A stretch of 64,000 nucleotides of DNA from Klebsiella electrica (GTDB lineage: Bacteria > Pseudomonadota > Gammaproteobacteria > Enterobacterales > Enterobacteriaceae): assembly GCF_006711645.1 (NCBI RefSeq), contig NZ_CP041247.1, positions 1,426,001-1,490,000 of the forward strand, given 5' to 3'. Each line of letters opens with the position of its first letter. Positions within the stretch are counted from its first letter, which is position 1. Positions 1-7,284 of the stretch are shown in pieces. A program made the translations under genes and the position numbers. The notes under the pieces were generated by a model, which was not told the DNA's origin, made no database searches, and was given only the letters and a program-made list of their open reading frames with translations.

Positions 1-848
1 AAACCGGCCTCACGTCCGAGAATGGCCCACAGGGTGTGTTCCTGCTGGTCGGGCCGAGTGGTGTCGGGAAAACCGAAACCGCGCTGGCGCTGGCAGACGT
101 GATGTACGGCGGCAAAAAATCGCTGATTACCATCAATCTGTCGGAATACCAGGAACCGCACACGGTGTCGCAGCTGAAAGGCTCACCGCCGGGCTATGTC
201 GGTTATGGTCAGGGCGGCATTCTCACCGAAGCCGTGCGCAAGCGTCCGTACAGCGTGGTGCTGCTGGATGAAGTAGAGAAAGCGCACCGCGATGTGATGA
301 ATTTGTTCTATCAGGTCTTCGATCGCGGCTTTATGCGCGACGGTGAAGGCCGTGAAATCGACTTCCGCAATACCGTGATTCTGATGACCTCGAATCTCGG
401 CAGCGCCCCTCTGATGCAGCTGCTTGATGAACAGCCGGACGCCACCGAAGGCGATTTGCACGAATTAATGCGACCCATTCTGAGGGACCACTTCCAGCCT
501 GCACTGCTGGCGCGTTTCCAGACGGTGATCTATCGCCCGCTGGCGGAAGCAGCGATGCGCACTATCGTCGAAATGAAACTCGGTCAGGTCAGCAAGCGTC
601 TGCACCGTCATTACGGTCTGACCACGCATATCGACGAGAGCCTGTTCGATGCGCTGACCGCCGCCTGCCTGCTGCCAGACACCGGTGCGCGTAACGTCGA
701 CAGTCTGCTCAACCAGCAAATTCTGCCGGTGCTGAGCCAGCAGTTGCTGGCCCATATGGCGGCGAAGCAAAAGCCGCAATCTTTGACGCTGGGGTGGAGT
801 GAGGAAGAGGGGATTGGGCTGGTGTTTAATGAGGCACACGGAGGCTGA
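1..848 (+). CDS. tssH: TssH (ClpV) sheath-recycling AAA+ ATPase, 3' part
   Basis: The frame is open from the window edge (first whole codon at base 3) to the TGA at 846-848, so only about the last 281 residues are present. This is the second AAA+ module of a ClpB-type ATPase: Walker A GPSGVGKT (about 51-74), Walker B LLDEVEKAH (about 262-288), a sensor-1 stretch MTSNLGS and the arginine-containing GARN motif near 685-696. ClpV is known to pull apart contracted TssB/TssC sheaths in the cytoplasm so the subunits can be reused. The T6SS genes that follow on the same strand distinguish it from housekeeping ClpB. The next gene starts 2 bases after the stop. Confidence 0.93.
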   Translation, partial: TGLTSENGPQGVFLLVGPSGVGKTETALALADVMYGGKKSLITINLSEYQEPHTVSQLKGSPPGYVGYGQGGILTEAVRKRPYSVVLLDEVEKAHRDVMNLFYQVFDRGFMRDGEGREIDFRNTVILMTSNLGSAPLMQLLDEQPDATEGDLHELMRPILRDHFQPALLARFQTVIYRPLAEAAMRTIVEMKLGQVSKRLHRHYGLTTHIDESLFDALTAACLLPDTGARNVDSLLNQQILPVLSQQLLAHMAAKQKPQSLTLGWSEEEGIGLVFNEAHGG

Positions 849-849
849 A

Positions 850-1455
850 ATGCAGATTTGCATGATGGATTACGGCAACCTGTCGGCGGATGGCAAAACG
901 GCGTACCTGAAATGCTACGGCATCGGGACGTTTGAAGTGCTGACGGGCGTGGATTTTTATATCAATAATCCTGACTGTGCCGACCATGAAAATGCTGCTA
1001 TCCCGCCGGGGACATACTGGGTCACCGACCGGCCTGCCGGCAGCTTGTACAACCGAGTCCGGGCAGAGGCGATTGATGCCTGGCATGGTTACCGAAATCA
1101 TCATTCCGAATGGTTTGCCCTTTTCAGCGATAAAACTAAAAGAGACGGCATCATGGTGAATGGCCTGAACCGTACAGGATTTCGTCTTCATCCTTTGAAC
1201 AGCGATGGTTCAGGTGAATCCTGGGGCTGTATCACCCTGCGCCGGTTCAGTGATTTTCAGCATCTGCGACGTCTGCTACTGCAGAGAGGAACCTTCCCGG
1301 TTCCTGGCGGCAATGGTCTGAAGGCCTATGCCCGTATCGATGTGCGTGGCACCCCGGACTACAACCAGTGCGATAAAGAGACCGAAGAAAGAAAAGAGGC
1401 TGAGAAACGCCGGACACAGCAGGCTCTGAAAAAGCGAGCGGAGAATGTCGAATGA
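850..1455 (+). CDS. Tlde1-like (DUF2778) L,D-transpeptidase-fold T6SS effector
   Basis: A 201-residue protein. I chose the ATG at 850 because GGAGG at 840-844 sits just before it; an upstream in-frame start at 799 would lie inside tssH. The core motif is a histidine (residue 114, RLHPLNS) followed 13 residues later by the cysteine of ESWGCI (residue 127), the His/Cys arrangement of L,D-transpeptidase-fold enzymes and of the DUF2778/Tlde1 family. Tlde1 effectors are known to be delivered to the periplasm by T6SS, where they cut or exchange peptidoglycan stem peptides. There is no signal peptide, as expected for a T6SS-loaded protein, and the C-terminus is a charged helical tail. The 4-base overlap with the next gene suggests an effector/immunity pair. 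Family assignment is by motif only. Confidence 0.72.
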   Translation: MQICMMDYGNLSADGKTAYLKCYGIGTFEVLTGVDFYINNPDCADHENAAIPPGTYWVTDRPAGSLYNRVRAEAIDAWHGYRNHHSEWFALFSDKTKRDGIMVNGLNRTGFRLHPLNSDGSGESWGCITLRRFSDFQHLRRLLLQRGTFPVPGGNGLKAYARIDVRGTPDYNQCDKETEERKEAEKRRTQQALKKRAENVE

Positions 1456-1679
1456 AAATCCTGCTGTTTATTGTGCTGTTCTGGGGCGGGATCCACTTCA
1501 TTCCCGATGCATGGATTGCGGGTTTTGTGAAAGCCCATATCCCGATTAGTGGTGACGGAGAAGAAGCGATGGACAGCTTTGAGATGCATATCATCGTGAT
1601 TAAAACATCGTTGTGTGCTGCCGGGGCGTTCCTCCTGATGAAGCTGCTTTTCTGGATGAAAAATCACCAAAAAAAATAA
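1452..1679 (+). CDS. Small two-helix membrane protein, candidate immunity to the Tlde1-like effector
   Basis: A 75-residue protein whose ATG overlaps the stop of the effector gene (ATGA, 1452-1455), implying translational coupling. It has a hydrophobic N-terminal segment (about residues 2-20), a short polar and acidic middle of about 30 residues, and a second hydrophobic segment (about 48-69) ending in a basic KNHQKK tail. This suits an inner-membrane protein with its middle loop in the periplasm. Immunity proteins to periplasmic peptidoglycan effectors are typically exported or membrane-bound and encoded directly behind the effector. The immunity role rests on position and topology, not on recognised homology. 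Confidence 0.6.
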   Translation: MKILLFIVLFWGGIHFIPDAWIAGFVKAHIPISGDGEEAMDSFEMHIIVIKTSLCAAGAFLLMKLLFWMKNHQKK

Positions 1680-1759
1680 TCTCTTTCTCACTTCCTGTGC
1701 CAAATGCTGGCCCGCGCCAGCCCTGACGGAATAACCGAATACACAATGGAGTCAACGCC

Positions 1760-4396
1760 ATGAGCCTGACGGATACCCTGAACACGATGGTGACCACCGT
1801 CACCGGAAAAGCCCTGAACCGCTACCGCCTCGATATCCCTTCCTGTACGGCCGATATCGACGTGGAGGACTTTAGTGGTTCAGAAGCGATGAGCGAGCTT
1901 TACAGCTACACCATCAACTTCACCAGTGCCGACAAGAACATTGATGCCCGCCAGATGATGAGTAAGCCTGCGACACTGACCATGGGGGCCGGCAATCTGC
2001 TTTCCCTGGCGGATCGCAAGGTGGTTCACGGGGTGGTGACGCATTTCGAGCGTACCGGAGGTTCTGCAGATGAAGCGCAGTACTGCATTGTGCTGGAGCC
2101 GTTTCTGGCGCTGCTGGGCAATCAGTTCCGCACTCACCGCTTTTTCGTCAACAAGTCAGTACCAGAAGTGGTTGCAGAGGTGCTCACGGAGCATGGCCTG
2201 AAAGGCTGGGAGTATGAGTTCACGCTCAAAGCCGACTATCCAAAGCGTGAGCAGATTAACCAGTACCAGGAAAACGACCTCGCCTTCATAGAACGTCTGC
2301 TGGCGGAGGTGGGGATTTTTTACTTCTTCACCCTGCAGCCCGACACCCAGACCGAAGTGGTGCACTTTGCGGACAAGCAGAGCGCGTGGACGTTTGGTAA
2401 AAAGCTCCCGCTGAACAGCCCGTCAGGGGCGAATGACAATGCGGCGGATTCGGTGTGGGACGTGCATGTCTGGCATAACGTGGTGGAACGTTCAGTCACT
2501 GCCAGCGACTATAACCACCGCGAAGCCCAGAACGTCCTGACGTCCGTTCCGGCGGATATGACCCGCGGTGACGGGGAAGGGAATACCTACGGCGATGTGT
2601 ACCATTATCGCCCGCGTCACCTTGAACGTGGCGACAAAATCACGCCGACGGCAGAAACAGGTAACTTCTGGGCACGCCTGGAGCATGAACGCTACCTTTC
2701 CACTCAGACCACTGTAACTGGCAGCAGTACCGACCATACCCTGGGCCCGGCTCAGGTGCTGACTATCACTGAAACGGCTATCCCCCCGACGCTGCCGCGT
2801 GAAACCGAAAACGGTCTTGTCATCATCAGCGCCGGTTACTCCGCCAGCCGTCAGAACGCGCTGAAGGTGGAATGGGCGGCCATGCCGTACTACGAGAACC
2901 GCTGCTGGCGTCCTGCTGCTAAAAAGCGCCCGGTGGTCAGCGGCACCCTGACGGCACGAGTGACCAGCGCCAAAGATAACGACATCTACGCCTGGCAGGA
3001 TGCATCAGGCATGTACCGGGTGAAATTTGATGCTGATCGCGACGATAAACGACAGGGCATGGAAAGTATGCCGGTACGTTTTGCCAAACCTTACGGTGGT
3101 GACAAGTACGGCTTCCACTTCCCGTTGATACAGGGCACTGAAGTCGCCATCGCGTTCCATGAAGGCGATCCGGATCGTCCGTATATCGCCCACGCCCTGC
3201 ACGACTCCCGTCACGTTGACCATGTCACTGAACTGAACAGCACGCGTAACGTTATCCGCACAGCTGGCCTGAGCAAGCTGCGGATGGAGGACAAGCGCGG
3301 CGAAGAGCACGTTAAGCTCAGCACAGAGTATGGGGGTAAGACCCAACTTAATTTAGGGCACAATGTAGACGCTTCCAGGAAACTTCGCGGCGAAGGTGCT
3401 GAGCTTCGTACTGACCGACACGTTTCTATCCGGGGTGGTGCCGGGGTGTTTATCACTGCAGATAAACAGCCGTTTGCCGGGGACAAGATGCTTTCCATGC
3501 AGGAGGCGATAGCCCAGCTTGAGAATGCACTGAGTATTGCCCGAAGCATGTCAGATGCAGCTGAAACCGCGCAGGCACTTCCTGCAGATATACAGAGCCA
3601 GGTGAAGTTGAGTGATGCCCTCAAAGATCTGGTGCAGCCAGGCATGGTGTTGAATGCACCAGAAGGCGTGAGTATCACCAGTCCGCAGGCAGTGCGTATG
3701 GCCTCGGGAAGCGCCAGCGTCGGGATTATGTCACAACAAAACACTGACATCAGTGCACTTAAGCGTTTTACGGTAGCTGCGGGTGAAGCCGTGAGTATGC
3801 TGGCCCGTAAGGCTGGGATGAAACTCTTTGCTGCTAAGGGCAAAGTAGAAATTCAGGCTCAGGATGATGCGCTTGATGCGATAGCCAAAAAGGATGTGAC
3901 CGTAACCAGCACGGAAGGGCGGGTCGAAATCACAGCGGCGAAAGATGTTGTGCTGAAAAATCTGGATGGGTCTTTCATTCAGCTACAAGGTAAAAACATT
4001 ATTTTGGGTTGTGAAGGTAATATTCTGTGGAAATGTGCCAATGCGCAGAAAATGGGTAGTGTAAGCATGAGTAGTGTTATGCCCCAGTTTCCATCTGGAT
4101 ATAGTGGGAAATTCACGGCATCGTCTGATGCAGGTGTTCCAGTTGCAGCTGCGGCATATATGTTGACATCGAGTAATGGGCAGAAATTATTTGGTAGAAC
4201 AGACGAGAACGGTGAAACAGTCCCAGTTTACTCATCAAACCCGAATGAGCCTTTTGAACTTGAAATGATTCAAAGTGATTATTGGTACGATAGTGAGAAT
4301 ATTGTGGATAGAGTACATTGTTCATCATTTTCAGATATGTCATTCCAGGATGATGGTTGTCAATGCAGTGATTGTGAGGGAAATAAAAGTGCGTGA
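1760..4396 (+). CDS. tssI: TssI (VgrG) spike protein with C-terminal transthyretin-like extension
   Basis: An 878-residue VgrG that forms the trimeric puncturing tip of the T6SS tube. Start ATG 1760 has GGAG about 9 bases upstream. The N-terminal gp27-like part spans roughly residues 15-370, the gp5 OB-fold about 390-480 (VSGTLTARVTS ... YRVKFDAD), then the DUF2345 beta-helix spike extends to about 760. The last ~90 residues (AAAYMLTSSNGQ ... TDENGET) have the pattern of a transthyretin-like domain, which in other VgrGs docks the cargo effector. The end contains a Cys cluster (DGCQCSDCEG). From about 3960 the DNA becomes AT-rich, unlike the rest of the gene, suggesting that the cargo-specific tail was exchanged together with the cassette behind it. 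Confidence 0.95.
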   Translation: MSLTDTLNTMVTTVTGKALNRYRLDIPSCTADIDVEDFSGSEAMSELYSYTINFTSADKNIDARQMMSKPATLTMGAGNLLSLADRKVVHGVVTHFERTGGSADEAQYCIVLEPFLALLGNQFRTHRFFVNKSVPEVVAEVLTEHGLKGWEYEFTLKADYPKREQINQYQENDLAFIERLLAEVGIFYFFTLQPDTQTEVVHFADKQSAWTFGKKLPLNSPSGANDNAADSVWDVHVWHNVVERSVTASDYNHREAQNVLTSVPADMTRGDGEGNTYGDVYHYRPRHLERGDKITPTAETGNFWARLEHERYLSTQTTVTGSSTDHTLGPAQVLTITETAIPPTLPRETENGLVIISAGYSASRQNALKVEWAAMPYYENRCWRPAAKKRPVVSGTLTARVTSAKDNDIYAWQDASGMYRVKFDADRDDKRQGMESMPVRFAKPYGGDKYGFHFPLIQGTEVAIAFHEGDPDRPYIAHALHDSRHVDHVTELNSTRNVIRTAGLSKLRMEDKRGEEHVKLSTEYGGKTQLNLGHNVDASRKLRGEGAELRTDRHVSIRGGAGVFITADKQPFAGDKMLSMQEAIAQLENALSIARSMSDAAETAQALPADIQSQVKLSDALKDLVQPGMVLNAPEGVSITSPQAVRMASGSASVGIMSQQNTDISALKRFTVAAGEAVSMLARKAGMKLFAAKGKVEIQAQDDALDAIAKKDVTVTSTEGRVEITAAKDVVLKNLDGSFIQLQGKNIILGCEGNILWKCANAQKMGSVSMSSVMPQFPSGYSGKFTASSDAGVPVAAAAYMLTSSNGQKLFGRTDENGETVPVYSSNPNEPFELEMIQSDYWYDSENIVDRVHCSSFSDMSFQDDGCQCSDCEGNKSA

Positions 4397-4928
4397 TATG
4401 ACTTTAAAGTTTAAATTATTGTTATGCATGTTGCCGGCTCCATTTTTTTCTTTTGCAAGTGGCACATGGAATGCTAAATCAGCACAAATGCAATGTGGCT
4501 CAGCTTTGGTAAAAGTCAGTGCTGAATGCCAGGTGAATCAGAAAAGCCCAACGGAGAATATATGCAAAAATTACCAGTTGGAAATAAAAAACGGCACGAA
4601 TAATAAAGACTTTTCTTTGCCATACATCCCGAATAGCCAAAAAGTCCTCCTGGAAGGACAGGGTTATTCCTTTAATGATGTAGTTAAGCCTGGTGATTGG
4701 GTCCCCTCCACAATGAAATGCTATGATAATGAAAACATTGTGATCGGATACCATCTAGGGTTGGATGAAGAGGAGAGCGTAAAGGGTTCATTGTTGTCCT
4801 ATATTGACGCCCCATTTATTGATCTTTCAGGTAACTTTATTACAGGTAACAAGCTTTCTGAGCTTAGATCTCGAGAGATAAAAAAACCATATGACAATAC
4901 GAATATAGACTTTATTAGCAATCGCTGA
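4389..4928 (+). CDS. Exported protein of unknown family, candidate T6SS immunity protein
   Basis: I do not recognise this family. A GTG at 4389 lies 8 bases after GAGGG (4377-4381) and overlaps the end of vgrG by 8 bases; the alternative ATG at 4398 is farther from that ribosome site. Either start gives an N-terminal signal peptide (basic start, hydrophobic LLLCMLPAPFFSF, cut after about FASG) and a mature protein of about 155 residues with five cysteines. It therefore acts in the periplasm. It lies directly between vgrG and a peptidoglycan-hydrolase-like effector, so an immunity role is plausible. The DNA is clearly AT-rich compared with vgrG. Confidence 0.6.
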   Translation: MRDMTLKFKLLLCMLPAPFFSFASGTWNAKSAQMQCGSALVKVSAECQVNQKSPTENICKNYQLEIKNGTNNKDFSLPYIPNSQKVLLEGQGYSFNDVVKPGDWVPSTMKCYDNENIVIGYHLGLDEEESVKGSLLSYIDAPFIDLSGNFITGNKLSELRSREIKKPYDNTNIDFISNR

Positions 4929-4936
4929 GGTATGGT

Positions 4937-5593
4937 ATGTCTGATTTATATGAGTATTTAAATGCCAAGAAGGGAAAAGCATATTTTGATGATCAGATTA
5001 AGCCATTTTCGCTAATCTCACTCTATCCGGATATAGATACATCCCGAAAGCTAAGAGGTAACAGCCGTACAACAGGAGATGCTGATAAAGATGTTCAGGA
5101 TGCTATTATAGATATGATTATTACCATAGCTGCCCGCTATAGATTAAGTTATAAAGAGATATCATATATTTTATTAACAACTAAAGTCGAGTCCGGGTTT
5201 AACCCCGATGCGGCAGCAGGGACTACTAGTGCAGCTGGTTTAGCACAAGGAACAGTTGGTTTTATCAAAGATGCATTGACACAATCTGAAGACATTCTTG
5301 GTTTTCAGCTAGATCTTCGTAATGAAGAAGTTTTTGATGCTGAGAAAGGATGTTATGCGGTAATTTATTCATTTTTACTCAACAAGTCTAAGGTAATGGA
5401 GAGTTACACATCAGATCAAAGTGAATATTGGGAATGGCTTTATTTGTTGCATCATGATGGTGCCTATAGCTTAGGGAAATACCTGGAGGTAATCAAAATC
5501 ATGGGTATGTTAGCCGCTATGTTTCTGAACAAACCAAAAAAGAGATTCTCAAAAATGTTGGAGTTGAAAATGCTAATGCTAAAGCGGCCATAG
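4937..5593 (+). CDS. Lysozyme/transglycosylase-like N-terminal part of a frameshifted T6SS effector
   Basis: 218 codons from ATG 4937 (GAGG about 8 bases upstream). Residues about 60-160 carry a soluble-lytic-transglycosylase-like motif: a glutamate in KVESGFNPDAA followed by SAAGLAQGTVGF, the pattern around the catalytic Glu of SLT enzymes. The frame after about residue 183 (GAYSLGKYLE) reads as unrelated basic sequence ending at 5593. The +1-register frame, open from 5470, gives a sensible continuation (GGNQNHGYVSRYV) into the downstream ORF. I infer that one gene of about 455 codons has lost one base near 5483-5487. It lacks a signal peptide, as expected for VgrG/PAAR cargo. The domain is assigned by motif only. 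Confidence 0.65.
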   Translation: MSDLYEYLNAKKGKAYFDDQIKPFSLISLYPDIDTSRKLRGNSRTTGDADKDVQDAIIDMIITIAARYRLSYKEISYILLTTKVESGFNPDAAAGTTSAAGLAQGTVGFIKDALTQSEDILGFQLDLRNEEVFDAEKGCYAVIYSFLLNKSKVMESYTSDQSEYWEWLYLLHHDGAYSLGKYLEVIKIMGMLAAMFLNKPKKRFSKMLELKMLMLKRP

Positions 5594-5613
5594 AGTATTC
5601 AAGAAGTCATATC

Positions 5614-6300
5614 GTGTTGCCTAAAGGAAGTAAATCTGCGGACTCAGAAAAAAAAGACAATGTAATTCACATTAAAACTACGACAACCGATAAATCTGTT
5701 AATAGTAGAACTGGAAAAGAGCCTGAGAAACATCAAACAGATACGCAGGGAACATCTAAAAAAATTGAAACAAATGCTGATTTCGTACCAGTACTGATTT
5801 TTGATAAAGGCAATAGTGATAAAAACAGAGTAAGCAGTAAAACTAAAGAAATTTTAATAAACATAGCTAAAAGTGCAGGGATTCACAAGGTTCACATTAC
5901 CAGTACTCTAAGGACACCTTTGGAACAAGCGCAGGCGATGTATTCTAATGCTAAAAATTTAGGTGTGGATTCTCAGCATCATTACAAACCAGCTGGCTGG
6001 AAAGTAATTCAGGCAGGTGTGGCTGCAGGCATAGAAGATCGCAATAAAGCCATTCAGGCAATGGTTGATGAAATTAATACTCTTATGAGTGACGGGCAAG
6101 TAGTATCAAGACATTGCGTTAGTGAGGAAATATATGCGCAAAGAAATGTGGTCGACATTAGCAAGTCAAGGATGAATAAACTCGCGAAACCCTTTGATAA
6201 AGCAGTTAAAGCGTACATGAAAAATAATGATGATATCTATTATATAAGTCCTTATGCTTATAACGGTGAGCCCGTTTTCCATTTGGAGGTGAGACAATGA
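5614..6300 (+). CDS. Peptidase M15-like C-terminal part of the same frameshifted effector
   Basis: The frame is open from 5470 to the TGA at 6298-6300; the first start-like codon is GTG 5614, with no convincing ribosome site, so as annotated it is probably the 3' half of the gene that starts at 4937. A low-complexity Lys/Thr linker is followed by a domain with STLRTPLEQAQAMY, then SRH ... VVDIS, then VFHLEV near the end. That order of His, Asp and His-x-Glu matches the zinc-binding pattern of M15 D,D-peptidases (VanY type), which cut stem peptides. Joined to the transglycosylase-like half it would attack both glycan and peptide bonds. Its stop overlaps the next start (ATGA). Confidence 0.6.
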   Translation: MLPKGSKSADSEKKDNVIHIKTTTTDKSVNSRTGKEPEKHQTDTQGTSKKIETNADFVPVLIFDKGNSDKNRVSSKTKEILINIAKSAGIHKVHITSTLRTPLEQAQAMYSNAKNLGVDSQHHYKPAGWKVIQAGVAAGIEDRNKAIQAMVDEINTLMSDGQVVSRHCVSEEIYAQRNVVDISKSRMNKLAKPFDKAVKAYMKNNDDIYYISPYAYNGEPVFHLEVRQ

Positions 6301-6959
6301 ATATAAGACTCATGCTTGTTTTTATTGTAACTCAGTTCCCTTTTTATGTTAATGCAAATATTTTAACAAATGGAGTTTATTATTCTAAATGGGTTTACTC
6401 AGAAAACAATATGGAAAAAGTGTATCCAATACTGTCTAATAAATTTAATCGCGATAAAAATGGGGTGTACTTACTTCCAGATAATGCGTCAATAATTGGT
6501 GATGAAATTTATCTACGAGTATCGGATGATACTGTAAATATATATTACAGGCAAGTGAATGATGATGGGGGCGTTGTGACAATCGGTCGTGGTGATGTCG
6601 ATATTTTGGATGGTGTCTTCAGCATAAAAAACAATATATCAAATACTTTCTTTGATGGTAAGGTTCCACCTGGGAAATTCTATATCAATTATGATTTTTC
6701 AGGGAGGGACACTTCTCCCGCCCAAAAGGAAATTATTCCTTTCAAGGTTGAAAGGCCTGATGCCTTTAGCGTAGATTGCAAAAAATATTTAAAGATAAAT
6801 GGTTATTATGAAAATGGACTCCCTGATTACACGGAGGATGATATTTCATACAATACAAATATATTTGCAACCGATTCAGGAATTTGCGGCCTATTGCTTA
6901 ATGATGACAATGTTCGGCAAATAAAAGAAGGGCGAATTCTTTTTGAAAAAATTCAATGA
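6297..6959 (+). CDS. Exported protein of unknown family, second candidate immunity protein
   Basis: A 220-residue protein, not a family I recognise. ATG 6297 overlaps the effector stop by 4 bases and GGAGG sits at 6284-6288. It begins with a signal peptide (MNIRLMLVFIVTQF, cleavage after about VNA at residue 20), then a beta-rich acidic body with two cysteines (about residues 160 and 197). The DNA is very AT-rich. An exported protein translationally coupled to the last gene of a peptidoglycan effector is the usual arrangement of a periplasmic immunity protein. It is the better immunity candidate for the M15-like half; the protein at 4389 could protect against the other activity. Confidence 0.6.
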   Translation: MNIRLMLVFIVTQFPFYVNANILTNGVYYSKWVYSENNMEKVYPILSNKFNRDKNGVYLLPDNASIIGDEIYLRVSDDTVNIYYRQVNDDGGVVTIGRGDVDILDGVFSIKNNISNTFFDGKVPPGKFYINYDFSGRDTSPAQKEIIPFKVERPDAFSVDCKKYLKINGYYENGLPDYTEDDISYNTNIFATDSGICGLLLNDDNVRQIKEGRILFEKIQ

Positions 6960-7014
6960 AACTTCTGCTTCTTGAGCTTGATCTTTCGACCAGTTAAATA
7001 TTCTAGGGGATATT

Positions 7015-7281
7015 ATGTCCAAAGGATTTGTATTGCTAGGAGATAAAACTACTCACGGTGGTGAGGTTATATCTGCATCTTCGACCATGATTGTGAACGG
7101 AAAGAAAGTAGCTCTTGTTGGCGACGAAATTAATTGCCCTGTTGAAGGGCATGGTGTTAATGCCATTATTGAAGGATCACCAGAATGGATCTCTGATGGC
7201 AAGTCTGTTGTTGTGGATGGCTGCGAATGTGAATGTGGTTGCCATGTTATCTCAAGTGCGCCGGATTGTTCAGTAGGATAA
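7015..7281 (+). CDS. PAAR-domain spike-tip protein
   Basis: An 88-residue protein consisting of a single PAAR domain: GDKTTHGG near residue 9, the repeated short beta pattern (VNGKKVALVGD, CPVEGHG) and a Cys-rich end (CECECGCH) that likely contributes metal ligands. PAAR proteins cap the VgrG trimer and sharpen the tip, and can bind cargo. No effector domain is fused, so it is a stand-alone tip. It follows the effector cassette and lies 3 bases before the next gene. The start ATG 7015 is preceded by TAGGGG. Confidence 0.88.
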   Translation: MSKGFVLLGDKTTHGGEVISASSTMIVNGKKVALVGDEINCPVEGHGVNAIIEGSPEWISDGKSVVVDGCECECGCHVISSAPDCSVG

Positions 7282-7284
7282 GTT

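Noticed and set aside
3211..3843. 210-codon minus-strand ORF inside vgrG
   Set aside because: Antisense to the VgrG beta-helix repeats; low-complexity Ser/Ala-rich translation with no family features.
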